A DNA stretch of 60,122 nt from Pseudomonadota bacterium (GCA_021788645.1 JAJYKK010000013.1:1-60122); one strand, 5' to 3'. Shown: positions 1-10,021, counted from the first letter of the stretch. Numbers and translations: made by a program. Notes: generated by a model from the sequence alone, not told the origin.

Positions 1-29
1 TCAGGATGGCGCCGCGCCTGCGCGGTCCT

Positions 30-127
30 ACCTGCCCCCGCATTGCCTCACCGCATCTCATCCATTCGCGGCGGCATATTCCGAGATAAATATAGCGGTG
101 GATCGCGATTTACCGTGAACGCCAACA
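30..127 (-). repeat. Mobile-element-like end, copy A
   Basis: Read on the minus strand from 127 leftwards, this begins TGTTGGCG and contains AATCGCGATCCACCG, AATAT, GATGCGGTGA and GCAATG in the same order and spacing as a plus-strand copy at 8142. The antitoxin reading frame leaves its family consensus where the repeat starts. The TG terminus would suit an IS21-type end, but that is inference. The inner limit lies near or beyond the left edge. Confidence 0.6.
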
Positions 128-347
128 CCTTGCCAGCTTCAATCGCCGCATTGCCGAGCGCGAGAATTTTCAGCAGTGCCAGCGTTTCCTGTGTTTCTTC
201 GTAGGAGGCGACACCCTGAATAATCGCTTTGGCCTCCCCGTTCTGGGTGATGACAAGCGGTTCCCGCCTCTCGGTCAATTGGGCCAAGACTTCGGCCGCG
301 TTCGCCTTGAGGTAACTGATGGGTTTGACCTGCGCTGAGTAGCGCAT
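48..347 (-). CDS. Phd/YefM-family antitoxin with replaced C-terminus
   Basis: Type II toxin-antitoxin antitoxin of the Phd/YefM fold, which normally binds its own operator and neutralises a RelE/ParE toxin. The N-terminus (VKPISYLKANAAEVL, then PLVITQNGEAKAII near residues 30-43) is the typical DNA-binding half. The family pattern holds to about residue 74 (IEAGKV). After that, about 25 residues are encoded by repeat copy A rather than by antitoxin sequence, so the toxin-binding tail is probably lost. No toxin gene follows before the window edge, so the toxin was probably removed or displaced by the repeat. It lies 43 bp after jetD on the same strand, but the palindrome in that gap suggests its own promoter. 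Function of the hybrid protein is doubtful. Confidence 0.75.
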   Translation of the reverse strand: MRYSAQVKPISYLKANAAEVLAQLTERREPLVITQNGEAKAIIQGVASYEETQETLALLKILALGNAAIEAGKVLAFTVNRDPPLYLSRNMPPRMDEMR

Positions 348-370
348 GACCTGACTCCTTGATCTGACAA

Positions 371-397
371 GGACTCAATATGGTCTTTATTCAGTCC
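371..397. promoter_or_regulatory. Operator-like palindrome upstream of antitoxin
   Basis: Arms GGACTCAATA (371-380) and TATTCAGTCC (388-397) are inverted with one mismatched pair around a 7-bp centre. The site sits just upstream of the antitoxin start and overlaps the jetD stop codon. A minus-strand TTGCAA, 17 bp, CATATT arrangement overlies it. Phd-type antitoxins commonly autoregulate at such palindromes, so it is inferred to be the antitoxin operator. Confidence 0.45.
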
Positions 398-1575
398 TGT
401 TGCAACAAGTGATCAATCCGCTCCTGCACCCAACCAAAGCTCAGATGTTCCTGCTCCAGCCGTAGTCCTTCACGGATACGGTTGTCGCGCAGGTCGTTGT
501 ACAGGCTCAACTCCTCCGGTGTCAGTCTGTGCAGATTGCCCCGTTGTGGCTTGTCTTCTCGTCCCCAGAAGGATATGTGGGCATCAAGCGAGGCTCGATC
601 CATGAGGAACGAACCGACGTGGCTGAAGTGACTCCGCAGTTGATCCAGGATGGCAAAGCCATGGGTATCGATGTCGCCCCAATAATGAATGGCGCACTGC
701 TCTAGCCACCGAGCCTGGGCGAGTGCGTCCCAACCGTAGCCGGAGCCAAAGATGGCGATTGCTCCTGGTATGTTTGGCATGGTCAGGAAGTTGGTTTCAT
801 TCTCGGTGATGAATACCCGTCGCACATCGATAGCCAGCTGGCTGAAACTGCTGGCGTCCAGCGTGATGTCTGGGCACCACGTGCCGGCGACGGCGTGAAT
901 CCCAGGATCGAGGATTCGGAAGCGAACCCTCGTGGGTTTGTCCAGAAAGCCATATCGGGCGGCAAACTGGGAAACGCCGGTCTTGGTGGTGTCCACGCTG
1001 TCCGCAGGCACAGCCAGGTCAAGCAGCTCGGCCAACACAGCGCGATGTGTCTCGATGAATTTGCTATGCACCCCGGGCAAGTCCACCTGGCGCAGGTAGA
1101 CCGCTGGCCGAGGATGCCTCCTGACCCAGTCCACCACGGTCAGCAAACGAGGCCATTCACCCTCCAGTTCGAGTGCCTGCAATGGTCTCTTTTCCAGCCA
1201 GGGCATCAAGGAGGGATTTTGCAGCCGGGTCAGCTCAACCAGGCTTGTATACCGATCCCACTCGCGGCGCTTGCCGAGCCAGCCAAGCGCATCATCCATC
1301 GAGTCAACCCAGCCGCTCGACGGGAGCCTCTGCAACCCTTGCACCCGGTGGCGAATTTCCTGCCACTCCATACGCAAGGGATGGGCGTTGGCCAATTCCG
1401 CAGCCCAGGTGCGCACGACGTCAAACCGCTGGGTGATGTCCACTGACGCGGGACCCTTGACGGTCAACCGCAAGGGGAAACGGGTGTTGCCCGTCACGGC
1501 ATCCCGCAGCAACTCCCCTCGTTCCCATAGCCGCGCCAACTGCGCTTTCAAATCCTTTGGGGTCGTCCAGGTCAC
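391..1575 (-). CDS. jetD: Wadjet defence nuclease subunit JetD
   Basis: 394-residue JetD (DUF3322 N-terminal plus DUF2220 C-terminal), the Toprim-type nuclease of type I Wadjet, which cleaves plasmid DNA once the SMC motor has reeled in a small circle. The C-terminal half shows the Toprim acidic residues: ENE at about 258-260 and WGDID at about 299-303. The start is a GTG that overlaps the jetC stop by 4 bases (GTGA), so translation is probably coupled. It is the last gene of jetA-jetB-jetC-jetD. Length and both acidic motifs are intact, so it is expected to be active. Assignment rests on family recognition plus the complete four-gene context. Confidence 0.93.
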   Translation of the reverse strand: MTWTTPKDLKAQLARLWERGELLRDAVTGNTRFPLRLTVKGPASVDITQRFDVVRTWAAELANAHPLRMEWQEIRHRVQGLQRLPSSGWVDSMDDALGWLGKRREWDRYTSLVELTRLQNPSLMPWLEKRPLQALELEGEWPRLLTVVDWVRRHPRPAVYLRQVDLPGVHSKFIETHRAVLAELLDLAVPADSVDTTKTGVSQFAARYGFLDKPTRVRFRILDPGIHAVAGTWCPDITLDASSFSQLAIDVRRVFITENETNFLTMPNIPGAIAIFGSGYGWDALAQARWLEQCAIHYWGDIDTHGFAILDQLRSHFSHVGSFLMDRASLDAHISFWGREDKPQRGNLHRLTPEELSLYNDLRDNRIREGLRLEQEHLSFGWVQERIDHLLQQD

Positions 1576-4500
1576 TGTGGCATCTCCTGCGCGGACTGCG
1601 GGGCGACTGCTGTTATCGCCGCAGTATCCTTGGCCTTTTGCGCCCGGTACTCCTCGATGGACAGGTTACGCAATTTGGAGGCCCGGCCGCCCTCGTTGTG
1701 CACGAACCCTACGCTGGACACAAAGGGCTCGATGATGTGGATCTTCTGTAGCGGCGTAACAATCAGCAGTTGCAGGTTGAGTTGCCGGAACAGCTTCAAA
1801 CCGTACTGCGCCGACTCGTCCGAGCCACGCCCGAAGGCCTCGTCGATGACCACGAAGCGGAAGGAGCGCGAGCGCACCGCACCCCATTCCAAGCCGAACT
1901 GATACGCCAGGCTGGCGGCGAGAATGGTGTAGGCCAGTTTCTCCTTCTGACCGCCCGATTTTCCGCCTGAATCCGAATAGTGCTCGTGTTCCGTATTGTC
2001 CTCGCGCCAGCGCTCGCTGGCTGCGAACAGGAACCAGTTGCGCACGTCCGTGACCTTCGCGGTCCAGCGCCGATCCTGTTCCGACAAGCCATCCCGGCCA
2101 CGGAATCGGTCGATGATCGCCTTGACCTGAAGGAACTTGGCTTCGGAATACTGGGCGTCGTCCGACCCAGTCACCGCACCCTCGGTGCAGGCGCGCAGAT
2201 CCTGCTGGAAATCGCGAATTTCGGCATCAAGGCTGGCCTGCGATTCCAGCACGATGTAGCGTCCAGGGTTGTAGGCGATTTCCGAGAGCGACTTGTTGAT
2301 GTGGGCGATGCGATCCTTGATCGTCTCGCGCTCGCGTGCCAACTGGGCATTGAAGTTGGCAATTTCGTTGATGGTGTTGACGTTCAGCAAATCCTTGAAG
2401 CGTGCCACGAAACGTGGCAGATCATCGCGATTGAGCTGCGTCAGAACATTTTCGAACTCGAAGGCGGCTTCCACGCTGGCATCCATCTCGGCCGTCTCAA
2501 GTTTGAAGGTTTCCTTGAATGACGCCATTGCCTTGATGATCTTCTCGGCCAAGCGTTTGAGCTTCAGGTCCTCGGCATCGATCCGCGCTTGCAGCCAGGT
2601 GCGTACGTCCTGCTCGCGGTTGTCGCAGGATTCCACGGTCAGCTGGTGTTCACCCAGGGCCTCGGCCCGCATAGCCTCCAATGTGGTCGACAGCGTCGCC
2701 TCGACAGCAGGGTCCTGGACCAGTAAAGCCGTCTGCTGGCGCAGTTCCTGTGCATCCGAGCGACGCTGCTCCACCTTGGCGCGTCGGTCGCGCACGGATT
2801 GCAGCTCCTCTTCGGTGCCCTTGAGCGTCTGTTGCAGTTCCCGCAGGCGTTCATGCAATTCTTTGAGGACATCCGATGCCTGCTCCAGCTTTTGGCGCTC
2901 GTCATCAAGTCCTGCGATGTCCGTCGCCACGCTGGCCCAATCGATTTCTTCGAAGCTCGTGAACTCTTCCAGGCGTGTCAGTGCGTCTAGTCTGGTCTGC
3001 AGCCCCTTGCGCTCGCCGTCGATCTTACCGATCTGGCTGCCCACCTCGCCGAGATGGCTTTCGAGCTGGCGACGCTTGGCTTCCAGCGCGGCAATTTTGA
3101 CGCTGTTGCTCCAGCCGAGCACGTAGCGGCTGCGGTCCTCGATGCGGTGCCGGTCGTCCTTCTCGTGCCGGCCAGTCGGGTCTTTGATCTGGCCTGCGCG
3201 GGTAATGGCCCGCGTTTCCCGGCGGAACTGCTCCTGCGTGGCGCAACAGGCCACGTCAAAACGATGGGCGAGCTCATGCTCCAGCCAGTCGTAGTGGTGC
3301 GAATCGGGCTTGATGGCGAGTTTCCTCACCAATGAGTCACGGTGCAGTTCCGGCAAATCGGATGTTTTGCGGGGTCGAACGTGGAAATAGACCAAGCGCC
3401 CGCGCAGATGGCTACGGTCCACCCACTCGGCCACCGCCTTGTAGTGGGCATCCGGTACCAGAAGGGCCAGACCAAAGCCGCGCAGCAGTCTTTCGGCCGC
3501 GCCCTCCCAGTCGCGCTCATCCTCGCGTACCTGGATCAACTCGCCCGCGAAAGGCATATCGTCCACATCCAGGTCCAGCGCGGCGCACAGGGCAGCGCGT
3601 ATCTGAATCTGCTGGTCGTCAATGTTGCTGCGCCGGCGTTTGAGACTATCGATTTCCGCAGTCAATCGTTCGTGCTCAAGTTTTCCCTGGCGCAAGCTCA
3701 CGCCATGCTCGGTCAGCGTGTTCTGGAGGTTGGCATCGCGGTTGTGTACCTCTTCCCGCCACGCCTTGAATTGCGCCCTCTGCGCGGCAAAGCCGGCATC
3801 GTCGCTGGGCGTGAACTCACCCAAAACGGCCGCCAGTTCACGATAACGCCCATCCTTGGCCTTGCGGACATCGCGCAGTTGCTCTTTCTTGCGGATATCG
3901 GCGGCGAGCCGCTCCAGACGGTCGCCACCGTTATCGTTGATGGCCTGCTTCAGTTCATCGACCTGCCGGCCTTGCTCCTCGCGCGTGCTGTCCAGGCGTC
4001 GCACCAGCCCATCGACCTTGCTCCACTCTTCATCCAGCAGACCAAGGCGTTTGTCCAGCAATCCTAATTTGAGGCTGGCAAAGTGCGCACGCAGGCCGTC
4101 GCGGCATTTCCGCAGTTCATTCACTTCGTTCACCAGTTCGCCATGCCGCTTGCAGTCGGCCACCAACGGCGTCAGCAGCTCCACCTGTTGCTGAGCCTTG
4201 AGCACGGCCTGATGGGCGCGGTTGAGATCGTCGAAGTGCCCAATCAGTGCCTGGATGCGCGATGCCACCTCGAACGGCTCCAGCATATGGTTGCGCACAA
4301 AATCGGTCAGATTGCCCACCGACTTCATCGACACCGTCTGGTGGAACAGCTCCAGCGCCTGATCATTCTCGATGCCGAAGCGGCGCCTAAACCACGCGGC
4401 ATAGGGCGGAAAGGTGTCGTGAAGTTCGGCGCCGGTTCCGCGCAGCCGCTTGCGCAGAGCTGCGATGTCGGTGCCGAAGTTGGCGAAATCCTCGGCAATC

Positions 4501-4985
4501 GACAGGCTGCGCTCGGCCCCGAGGAAGAACCGGGCGGGCTGCCCTTGCGCCTCTTTCATCCAGAACACCTGTGCCAGGCTCACCGTCTGGTCGTAACCCG
4601 CGTTGTGAAATACGCCTAAAATGACGGAATAGCTGTTGTTGTCGCGCAGGGATACCGGTTTGGCCACCCCCGTGACCTCATTGCGTTCGGATTTGTAATG
4701 TCCAAGCACATAGGAACGCAAGGTCCGTTCCCTGCTATCCGCGCCGGCGGCCTTGTTGTAGGCAATGCGATGGGCCGGCACCAGCAGCGTGGTGATGGCA
4801 TCCACTAGCGTGGACTTGCCGGAACCGATGTCGCCGGTGAGCAGCCCATTTTTGCCGTCCAGTTGCAGCGTCCAAACCCGACCGTCGAACGTGCCCCAGT
4901 TGAAAACCTCCAGCCGGGAGAGACGAAAGCCCGACAAGGCATCGTCCGCCACGAAATCCAGTCCCAGTGACTGCGCCTCACTCAT
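1572..4985 (-). CDS. jetC: Wadjet SMC-like ATPase JetC
   Basis: SMC/MukB-type ATPase of type I Wadjet, about 1137 residues; it extrudes DNA loops and delivers plasmids to JetD. A Walker A (GDIGSGKST) lies at about residues 51-59, long charged coiled-coil segments fill the middle, and the ABC signature region ([11 protein letters not shown]) and Walker B (FVVIDEAFG) lie at about 1006 and 1044. The ATG at 4985 is preferred over an in-frame start 63 bases upstream: it has AGGAGG just ahead, begins at the conserved region and overlaps the jetB stop by 8 bases (ATGAGTGA). The unusual repeated SGG in the signature region is normal for MukB/JetC-like proteins. It partners with the MukF-like JetA and MukE-like JetB. 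Confidence 0.94.
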   Translation of the reverse strand: MSEAQSLGLDFVADDALSGFRLSRLEVFNWGTFDGRVWTLQLDGKNGLLTGDIGSGKSTLVDAITTLLVPAHRIAYNKAAGADSRERTLRSYVLGHYKSERNEVTGVAKPVSLRDNNSYSVILGVFHNAGYDQTVSLAQVFWMKEAQGQPARFFLGAERSLSIAEDFANFGTDIAALRKRLRGTGAELHDTFPPYAAWFRRRFGIENDQALELFHQTVSMKSVGNLTDFVRNHMLEPFEVASRIQALIGHFDDLNRAHQAVLKAQQQVELLTPLVADCKRHGELVNEVNELRKCRDGLRAHFASLKLGLLDKRLGLLDEEWSKVDGLVRRLDSTREEQGRQVDELKQAINDNGGDRLERLAADIRKKEQLRDVRKAKDGRYRELAAVLGEFTPSDDAGFAAQRAQFKAWREEVHNRDANLQNTLTEHGVSLRQGKLEHERLTAEIDSLKRRRSNIDDQQIQIRAALCAALDLDVDDMPFAGELIQVREDERDWEGAAERLLRGFGLALLVPDAHYKAVAEWVDRSHLRGRLVYFHVRPRKTSDLPELHRDSLVRKLAIKPDSHHYDWLEHELAHRFDVACCATQEQFRRETRAITRAGQIKDPTGRHEKDDRHRIEDRSRYVLGWSNSVKIAALEAKRRQLESHLGEVGSQIGKIDGERKGLQTRLDALTRLEEFTSFEEIDWASVATDIAGLDDERQKLEQASDVLKELHERLRELQQTLKGTEEELQSVRDRRAKVEQRRSDAQELRQQTALLVQDPAVEATLSTTLEAMRAEALGEHQLTVESCDNREQDVRTWLQARIDAEDLKLKRLAEKIIKAMASFKETFKLETAEMDASVEAAFEFENVLTQLNRDDLPRFVARFKDLLNVNTINEIANFNAQLARERETIKDRIAHINKSLSEIAYNPGRYIVLESQASLDAEIRDFQQDLRACTEGAVTGSDDAQYSEAKFLQVKAIIDRFRGRDGLSEQDRRWTAKVTDVRNWFLFAASERWREDNTEHEHYSDSGGKSGGQKEKLAYTILAASLAYQFGLEWGAVRSRSFRFVVIDEAFGRGSDESAQYGLKLFRQLNLQLLIVTPLQKIHIIEPFVSSVGFVHNEGGRASKLRNLSIEEYRAQKAKDTAAITAVAPQSAQEMPQ

Positions 4986-5634
4986 CGCGCACCTCCTTGG
5001 CCGATGCCACGCCGGACAGGGCGGATTGGTAGACCGCCAAGCGGGCATCGAACTCGGCCAGCCACTGCGCGTCGACGAAAGCCTTCAGGATGCGCCGAAC
5101 CTCGAAATTGGTTTGCCCCGACGCGCCACCACCAGCGGGCTTGAGTTTGTGCAGAAAGCCCAGTTCCACCACCTTGTTGATGGTGGTTTCGATCTGGTCG
5201 ATCAGTTTGGCCTCGTTGGGCCCATCATGCAGGAAAACCCGCACCAGATCGACGATCTCATCACGCGATAGCACCAGACGCGTGTCAGCGCCACCAGCAT
5301 CGAATTCGGCCAGTTTCTTGCGCAGCAAGGCCAGCAACAGACTCACCGGAAACGACAAGGGGCGGCGCGCAACCAGGCGCGGCAAGCGCGGTGACGGATC
5401 ATCCTCCGCAGGTTCCGGGCGGCTTTTCAGGAAGGCATAACCCTCCGCCTCATCCAGCACCAGTTCCAGATTGAGTACCGCCACGTAGTCCCGCACGCGG
5501 GCTTGCAGGTTCAACAGGGCCGCCCACTGGCGCTCATCCTGCTCCCGGTACTGCACCCCCTTGAGCAGCCCGATCAGCAACGACGACAAATCCGGTTCGG
5601 GTGAGGTAGTGGTGCTGGTGAAGTCTTGTTCCAT
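4978..5634 (-). CDS. jetB: Wadjet MukE-like subunit JetB
   Basis: 218-residue DUF4194 protein, the MukE-like winged-helix subunit that with JetA forms the kleisin complex clamping DNA in the Wadjet motor. The body shows a typical winged-helix run (residues about 90-170, including [10 protein letters not shown]). It sits 30 bp after jetA and overlaps jetC by 8 bases, the standard Wadjet order. No truncation is visible. The call depends strongly on the neighbours, since MukE-like proteins diverge quickly. Confidence 0.9.
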   Translation of the reverse strand: MEQDFTSTTTSPEPDLSSLLIGLLKGVQYREQDERQWAALLNLQARVRDYVAVLNLELVLDEAEGYAFLKSRPEPAEDDPSPRLPRLVARRPLSFPVSLLLALLRKKLAEFDAGGADTRLVLSRDEIVDLVRVFLHDGPNEAKLIDQIETTINKVVELGFLHKLKPAGGGASGQTNFEVRRILKAFVDAQWLAEFDARLAVYQSALSGVASAKEVRDE

Positions 5635-5664
5635 CCCTGTTGAATTCCCTGGTTCGTTCTTGGG

Positions 5665-7119
5665 TCAGCGCATGAAAATCACCCGAGGCAAGCGGGCCGT
5701 GCGACTCACAGTTTCGTCACGGTCATCTTCTGCCTGCCAGTGAATGGCTTCCGGCGTGTCCTCATCCACCACAGCATTGAAGGCATCGCTGCTCAGTTGC
5801 AGGTAGGCCACCAGTTCTGCCAAGCCCTGCTGCAGGGGCTGGGATGTCACCAGTTCGCGCAAGGTGATCTGCGCCCTATCCTGCAAGGCGTGGCGGATGT
5901 GACGGGTCAGCCTGGCCTTGTCCACCACCACCTGATCGAACAAGGCTGAAGGGTCGATGTCTTCGTCCCCGGCCATCAGCGCCAGGTTGGCAATGACCGG
6001 TTTCACCGCCGGCGTAAACAAGGGCCGCTCCATCGCCAGTTCGATATCGGCGCAAGACTCGGCCATCTCCATCACGGTTCCCGTCGGCGGCGCTTCCCGC
6101 AGCGCCAGGGCCTTGCTCTCGATGCCGTGCAGGATGTCCATGATGCGGCGGTTTTCCAGCCAGGCTTGGTCGTCGAGAAAGCGGCGCAGTTGTTGCGACA
6201 AGGCCGCCACCGTGCGTTGGGTGTGTTCGCCGGCCTCCATCCAGTCGTAATGCACGCGGCGTGTACGGGCATCGGGCTGCAAGACAGCCACCGCCGGAAG
6301 CTGAAGCACCCGTTCCAATAACTCGGTCAACTCCTCCTGGCGGCGGCTGGAGAGCAGGAAATCCCAGAACGCGCGAAAGCTTTTGCCCTGATCGGAATCG
6401 GCAATTGCGTCGCGTTCGCCCATGATGTCTTCCAACAGCGCCCCCTTGCTGCCTTCCCACAGCGCAATGCGCTCACGAACACGCCGGTCCAATTGACGGA
6501 AGTTGTGCTCCACCTCGCGAAAGTCGGTGAGCAACTCGCGCGCACCCTGGATGAACTGCTGAAAGCGATCCTTCAACTCTGTGTCATCCAGCAGCGGCAC
6601 ATCGCCCGTCAACACGCGGGCAATCTCGGCATCGATTTCCTCACGCTTCTTGTGCAGGTCGCGGAGGCGCTTGGCCGGGTCGGCCTCGCTTCCCTCGCTC
6701 ATCTGCTTGAGCAGGTCGAACAGCGTGAGCAGGCGTGATTCGGTGCCGACGAACTGCCGCTCGGACAGCTGTGCCAGCCAGGCGATGGCCTTCTCGGTGG
6801 CGGGCGTGAGGTCGAATTGCGCCTCGTCGGTGCCGGGCTTGTAAAACTTGCGCAGCCAACTCTTTTCCGGCGACGCCCAGTCGTTCAGATAGTCGAGCGC
6901 GGGCTTGGGAAACGCGGTTTCGCCAAGCTGCAGACGCAAGGCGTACAGTTCATCTTCCAGCGCCTCGGACAAATCGGCGGCCGCCATCACCCGCACATTG
7001 GGCGCCACGAATACGCGGTGCAGAAAGCTCGCCACCAGCGGCGCATGGTCTGAACGCAGCAGGCGCCAGGCAGGGTGGCGGATACGCAGGGCATCGAGGG
7101 TGGCGAAGTCAAGGGTCAT
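5665..7119 (-). CDS. jetA: Wadjet kleisin subunit JetA
   Basis: 484-residue DUF3375 protein, the MukF-like kleisin of type I Wadjet. It opens with LDALRIRHPAWRLLRSDHAPL, characteristic of the family, followed by helical and coiled-coil stretches (about 150-260) that bridge the JetC heads. It is the first gene of the operon. Only about 77 bp separate its start from the end of the IS3-type transposase ORF, so the native promoter may have been altered by the insertion. A TTGACA hexamer (minus strand, 7175-7170) lies in that gap without a good -10 partner. Confidence 0.92.
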   Translation of the reverse strand: MTLDFATLDALRIRHPAWRLLRSDHAPLVASFLHRVFVAPNVRVMAAADLSEALEDELYALRLQLGETAFPKPALDYLNDWASPEKSWLRKFYKPGTDEAQFDLTPATEKAIAWLAQLSERQFVGTESRLLTLFDLLKQMSEGSEADPAKRLRDLHKKREEIDAEIARVLTGDVPLLDDTELKDRFQQFIQGARELLTDFREVEHNFRQLDRRVRERIALWEGSKGALLEDIMGERDAIADSDQGKSFRAFWDFLLSSRRQEELTELLERVLQLPAVAVLQPDARTRRVHYDWMEAGEHTQRTVAALSQQLRRFLDDQAWLENRRIMDILHGIESKALALREAPPTGTVMEMAESCADIELAMERPLFTPAVKPVIANLALMAGDEDIDPSALFDQVVVDKARLTRHIRHALQDRAQITLRELVTSQPLQQGLAELVAYLQLSSDAFNAVVDEDTPEAIHWQAEDDRDETVSRTARLPRVIFMR

Positions 7120-7196
7120 GTCAGCAGCGGTTCAATCCAATCCCACCGTTTGTCCTTGACCACGGCGTTTGTCAACATAGTTGTCCGGTTTCCTGA
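7120..7196. other. jetA leader / IS right-end junction
   Basis: This 77-bp stretch between jetA and the transposase stop codon carries AAACCGGACAAC on the minus strand followed by TTGACA. It probably contains the IS end. No certain inverted repeat partner is seen because the other end of the element is disrupted. Confidence 0.4.
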
Positions 7197-8124
7197 TCAC
7201 GCTTCTGCTACTTCTTCCTGTGCTGGCAGGTTCTCTGGATTGAGCCAGACTATGCCTGCCGGCTGCCAGTTGCGTGTCTTGCCAGCCCAGCGTTCGGGGT
7301 GTTTGGCGCGGGCCACCGCACAGACCACCTCTCGCTGTGCCAATACCTCCCTGTCCCGTCCGCGATGACGTTCCTCCGGCGTCACGAACTTGATGCCACT
7401 GTGACGGTGCTCGCCGGTGTACCACGTCACGAAGCCGTGCACCCACTGCCTTGCGGCATCCAGGCTTTCAAAGCCCTGGGTCGGGAAGTCCGGCCGATAT
7501 TTGCATGTCCGGAATGCCGCCTCCGAGAACGGGTTGTCATTGCTGACTCGTGGCCGGCTATGCGAGGGCTCGATACCCAGGCGTTCCAGCGTCGCACGAA
7601 AGGTGGCTCCCTTCATCGGGCTGCCGTTATCGGCATGCTCCGCGCTCTCTCGATCGAAGACCTCCCAGCCGACAATTTTGCGGCTGTAGATGTCCAGGAT
7701 CAAGTACAGATAGTAAAACAGCCCGCGTACCGGCCCCGCCAAGTATGTGATGTCCCACGACCAGACTTCGCAAGCCTTCATTGCACTGTGGCTTGTGGGC
7801 GGCTTGCGGCGCTCGGGGGCACGGCTGCGCCCACGATGGTGCTGCTCATCTGCGGCACGCAACACACGATAGAACGTCGACTCCGACGCAACGTATTCGC
7901 CCTTGTCTGCCAGTCGCGGCACGATTTGGCTCGGCGGCAGACTCGCAAACTCGGGCCGGTGGCAGACCTCCAGTACTTGGGCACGCTTCCTGCTCGCCAA
8001 GCTTGTTGCGGGGCTCCGGCCGGCAAGCCGTGGGCCTGCCATCGCGCTTTACGTTCCCTTCCTCAACCCATTGCCGGTGTGTCCGGGCATCAATCCCCCA
8101 TTCGGCGCACGCTCGTTCTTTGCG
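7197..8124 (-). pseudogene. IS3-family transposase, frameshifted and 5'-truncated
   Basis: The DDE half (7197 to about 7990) reads as an IS3-family integrase with all three catalytic acids: D in WDITYL, D in HADNGS and E in NPFSEAAF. The preceding helix-turn-helix part (KERACAEWGIDARTHRQW, then NVKRDGRPTA) is in another frame from about 8124 to 7987. Aligning the two suggests one extra base at about 7987, inside what should read EQERAQVLE. IS3 elements use programmed frameshifting, but no A-rich slippery heptamer is seen here, so a mutation is more likely. The helix-turn-helix part also lacks its own start, because repeat copy B begins at 8142. The element is probably immobile. Confidence 0.8.
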
Positions 8125-8141
8125 GGCGCCCGACTGGCAGG

Positions 8142-8241
8142 TGTTGGCTGTCGCACTGAATCGCGATCCACCGGCTTGTTTTCTGCGCAATATTCCACCG
8201 TGCGAGAGGGCGATGCGGTGAAGCAATGTGGGAAGGGCGTG
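8142..8241 (+). repeat. Mobile-element-like end, copy B
   Basis: Starts TGTTGGC at 8142 and carries AATCGCGATCCACCG, AATAT, GATGCGGTGA and GCAATG in the order seen in copy A, without gaps across the second half. It runs from the IS3-like transposase remnant into the hsdM remnant. Relative to copy A it is inverted, so the two copies bracket the jet operon with their TG ends facing inward. Confidence 0.6.
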
Positions 8242-8309
8242 GACTTCCCGCGGAGGATGTTGGCGGCGCCCCACAGGCGCGCTTCGAGTTGTTGTTGGGT
8301 CAGCCTCAT
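8241..8309 (-). pseudogene. hsdM: hsdM remnant (type I restriction methylase N-terminus)
   Basis: About 23 codons starting MRLTQQQLEARLWGAANIL match the very N-terminus of type I restriction-modification M subunits, after which the frame enters repeat copy B. Its ATG overlaps the stop of the upstream AAA+ ATPase by 4 bases (ATGA), showing the two genes were once an operon. The rest of hsdM, and any hsdS/hsdR, are absent from this window. Recognition rests on a short but distinctive motif. Confidence 0.65.
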
Positions 8310-9745
8310 TGTTGTTCCGGTGTCAGTTCCGACTCGCCCATCCAGTAGCACAGCAGGGGTGCCGGGATGCGCAATATGCGAGTGTTGGTGTCAGGTAGAT
8401 CAGCAATGGTGCCGAAATCGGCCAGCGATTTTGTGACCACGTAGCCGCGATCAATGGATTTCTGCTGGCAGAGTTCGCGCAATCCCTTGAGGTCGCGCAG
8501 GCCGGTGTGCTGGGCGCGGTATTTCACCTCGAAGGGGATGATCTGTCCTCCGAGCTCTGCCACAAGGTCGACCTCGCGATCCTTCTTGCCACGCCAATAG
8601 GTGAAGCGCACATTCTGCGCGCAGTAGCGGGCGAACAGGTGCTTGAACACGGCGGTTTCTGTCGCCACGCCCAGTGCGGTAGGGTCTTCGAGGATGGCTT
8701 TACCCTTGAGCATGACCGCCGGCGCGATGGCGGCATCGGCCAGATAAATTTTGAAGCGAGCGCGCAGTCTGTCCTTGCCGTAACCCAAGGGCGGCAGGCG
8801 GTAGATGAGGTGCGTTGCTTCCAGCAGCTCGATGAAGTTCTGCGCCGTTGGCCGCTTCACCTCTAGATTGGCGCAGAGGTCGACCATATCGAGCAGGCCG
8901 CCATCGTGCATGCACAGGTAGAGGAAGGTGTGCTCCAGGTCCAGCACGCGCCGCACGCCGAACAGCGCCGTCATGTCGCGCTTCAACACCTTGTCGATGA
9001 TGTCCTCGCGCAGCAGGCGCTGGGCTTGGGTGATGCTGTCTACTTGGGCCGTTTGCGGAAAACCGCCGCGCACCAGGTATTCATGAAAATGCCCGACGTA
9101 GGGCGCGGCTGCCTCCGTGACGCGATAAAAATCTGGTTGTGGCCAGTCGAACAGATCGCGCAGGGATTTCAGGTGCGGCAGCGCCGGCAGCGACAGGTTC
9201 TTGATCTGGAGATATTCGTAGAACGAGAGCGTGGTCAGACGGATGGTGTGCCAGCGGCCGACACCGGACTCCTGACCGACCTCGACCAACGGCATGGCCG
9301 AGCCGGTGAAGGCGATGCGTCGCTCCTTGCGGAAATCCACCTGATGCTTGACCCAGGTGCCCCAGTCGCGGATGAACTGGGCCTCGTCGAGAAACAAATA
9401 CTCAGGCCCTTCTGCCTTTGGCTCGCGCTCGCGCCAAGCTTCGAGCACGGCATCGATCCCGGCGAGCTTGAGGATGGGGTGGTCGAAGGTGGCGTAGAGG
9501 ATGTTGGCGGGAGGTACGCCATCCCGGAGCAGCGCATCGGTAACCTGCAACATCAGCGTGGTCTTGCCGATTTGCCGGGCACCGGAAAGCAGGATAGCGC
9601 GCGGTGCGGGGGGCGTAGTCAGCCAACCCTGCAATTCGCGAAAGGCGGCTCGCCGCCACTTAGGTAGGTCGGCAATGGCTTCGTCTCGCCACCAGGGATT
9701 GAACTGGGACAGGACGGCGACAAGCTCTTCTTTCGATACTCTCAT
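8306..9745 (-). CDS. AAA+ ATPase with DUF4143 C-terminal domain
   Basis: 479-residue protein of the large AAA_14/DUF4143 ATPase group found in prokaryotic mobile and accessory DNA; biochemical role unknown. Walker A (GARQIGKT) is at about 55-62 and Walker B (FLDEAQ) at about 118-123. A sensor-like TGSAMP follows. The C-terminal part has DREVDLV and IIPFEVKYR, the D...E.K pattern of a PD-(D/E)XK-like fold. The ATG at 9745 is chosen over a TTG nine bases upstream. The gene overlaps the hsdM remnant by 4 bases, so it may have belonged to a restriction cluster. It appears intact. Confidence 0.8.
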   Translation of the reverse strand: MRVSKEELVAVLSQFNPWWRDEAIADLPKWRRAAFRELQGWLTTPPAPRAILLSGARQIGKTTLMLQVTDALLRDGVPPANILYATFDHPILKLAGIDAVLEAWREREPKAEGPEYLFLDEAQFIRDWGTWVKHQVDFRKERRIAFTGSAMPLVEVGQESGVGRWHTIRLTTLSFYEYLQIKNLSLPALPHLKSLRDLFDWPQPDFYRVTEAAAPYVGHFHEYLVRGGFPQTAQVDSITQAQRLLREDIIDKVLKRDMTALFGVRRVLDLEHTFLYLCMHDGGLLDMVDLCANLEVKRPTAQNFIELLEATHLIYRLPPLGYGKDRLRARFKIYLADAAIAPAVMLKGKAILEDPTALGVATETAVFKHLFARYCAQNVRFTYWRGKKDREVDLVAELGGQIIPFEVKYRAQHTGLRDLKGLRELCQQKSIDRGYVVTKSLADFGTIADLPDTNTRILRIPAPLLCYWMGESELTPEQQ

Positions 9746-9956
9746 GGCCGTCAATCTAGCAACAATTGATGTTCAGTGCAACTACACATTAACAAAATAC
9801 AGACTTTTGACAAAGTAGCGCGTTTTTCGGCCTGATTCTTGGCATTCGTCTGGCAGGAATAGCTTGGCTTCCTGAGCGAACAGCGCAGTCATGTGCTTGC
9901 CGCTGACAGCGCACCAATCGGCGTCCCGGTGCGCAGTGCTCAGCGACCTATGTGTG

Positions 9957-9985
9957 TTGACAACGACTACACGCCCGCCTACTAT
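9957..9985 (+). promoter_or_regulatory. Promoter of tacAT
   Basis: TTGACA at 9957-9962, a 17-bp spacer and TACTAT at 9980-9985 form a good sigma-70 promoter. It lies about 30 bp before the tacA ribosome-binding site (AGGAG, 10011-10015). The rest of the 276-bp gap between the ATPase and tacA shows nothing recognisable. Confidence 0.6.
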
Positions 9986-10021
9986 TCGTATATCTGTTGT
10001 GTGTGTGGATAGGAGATGAAG

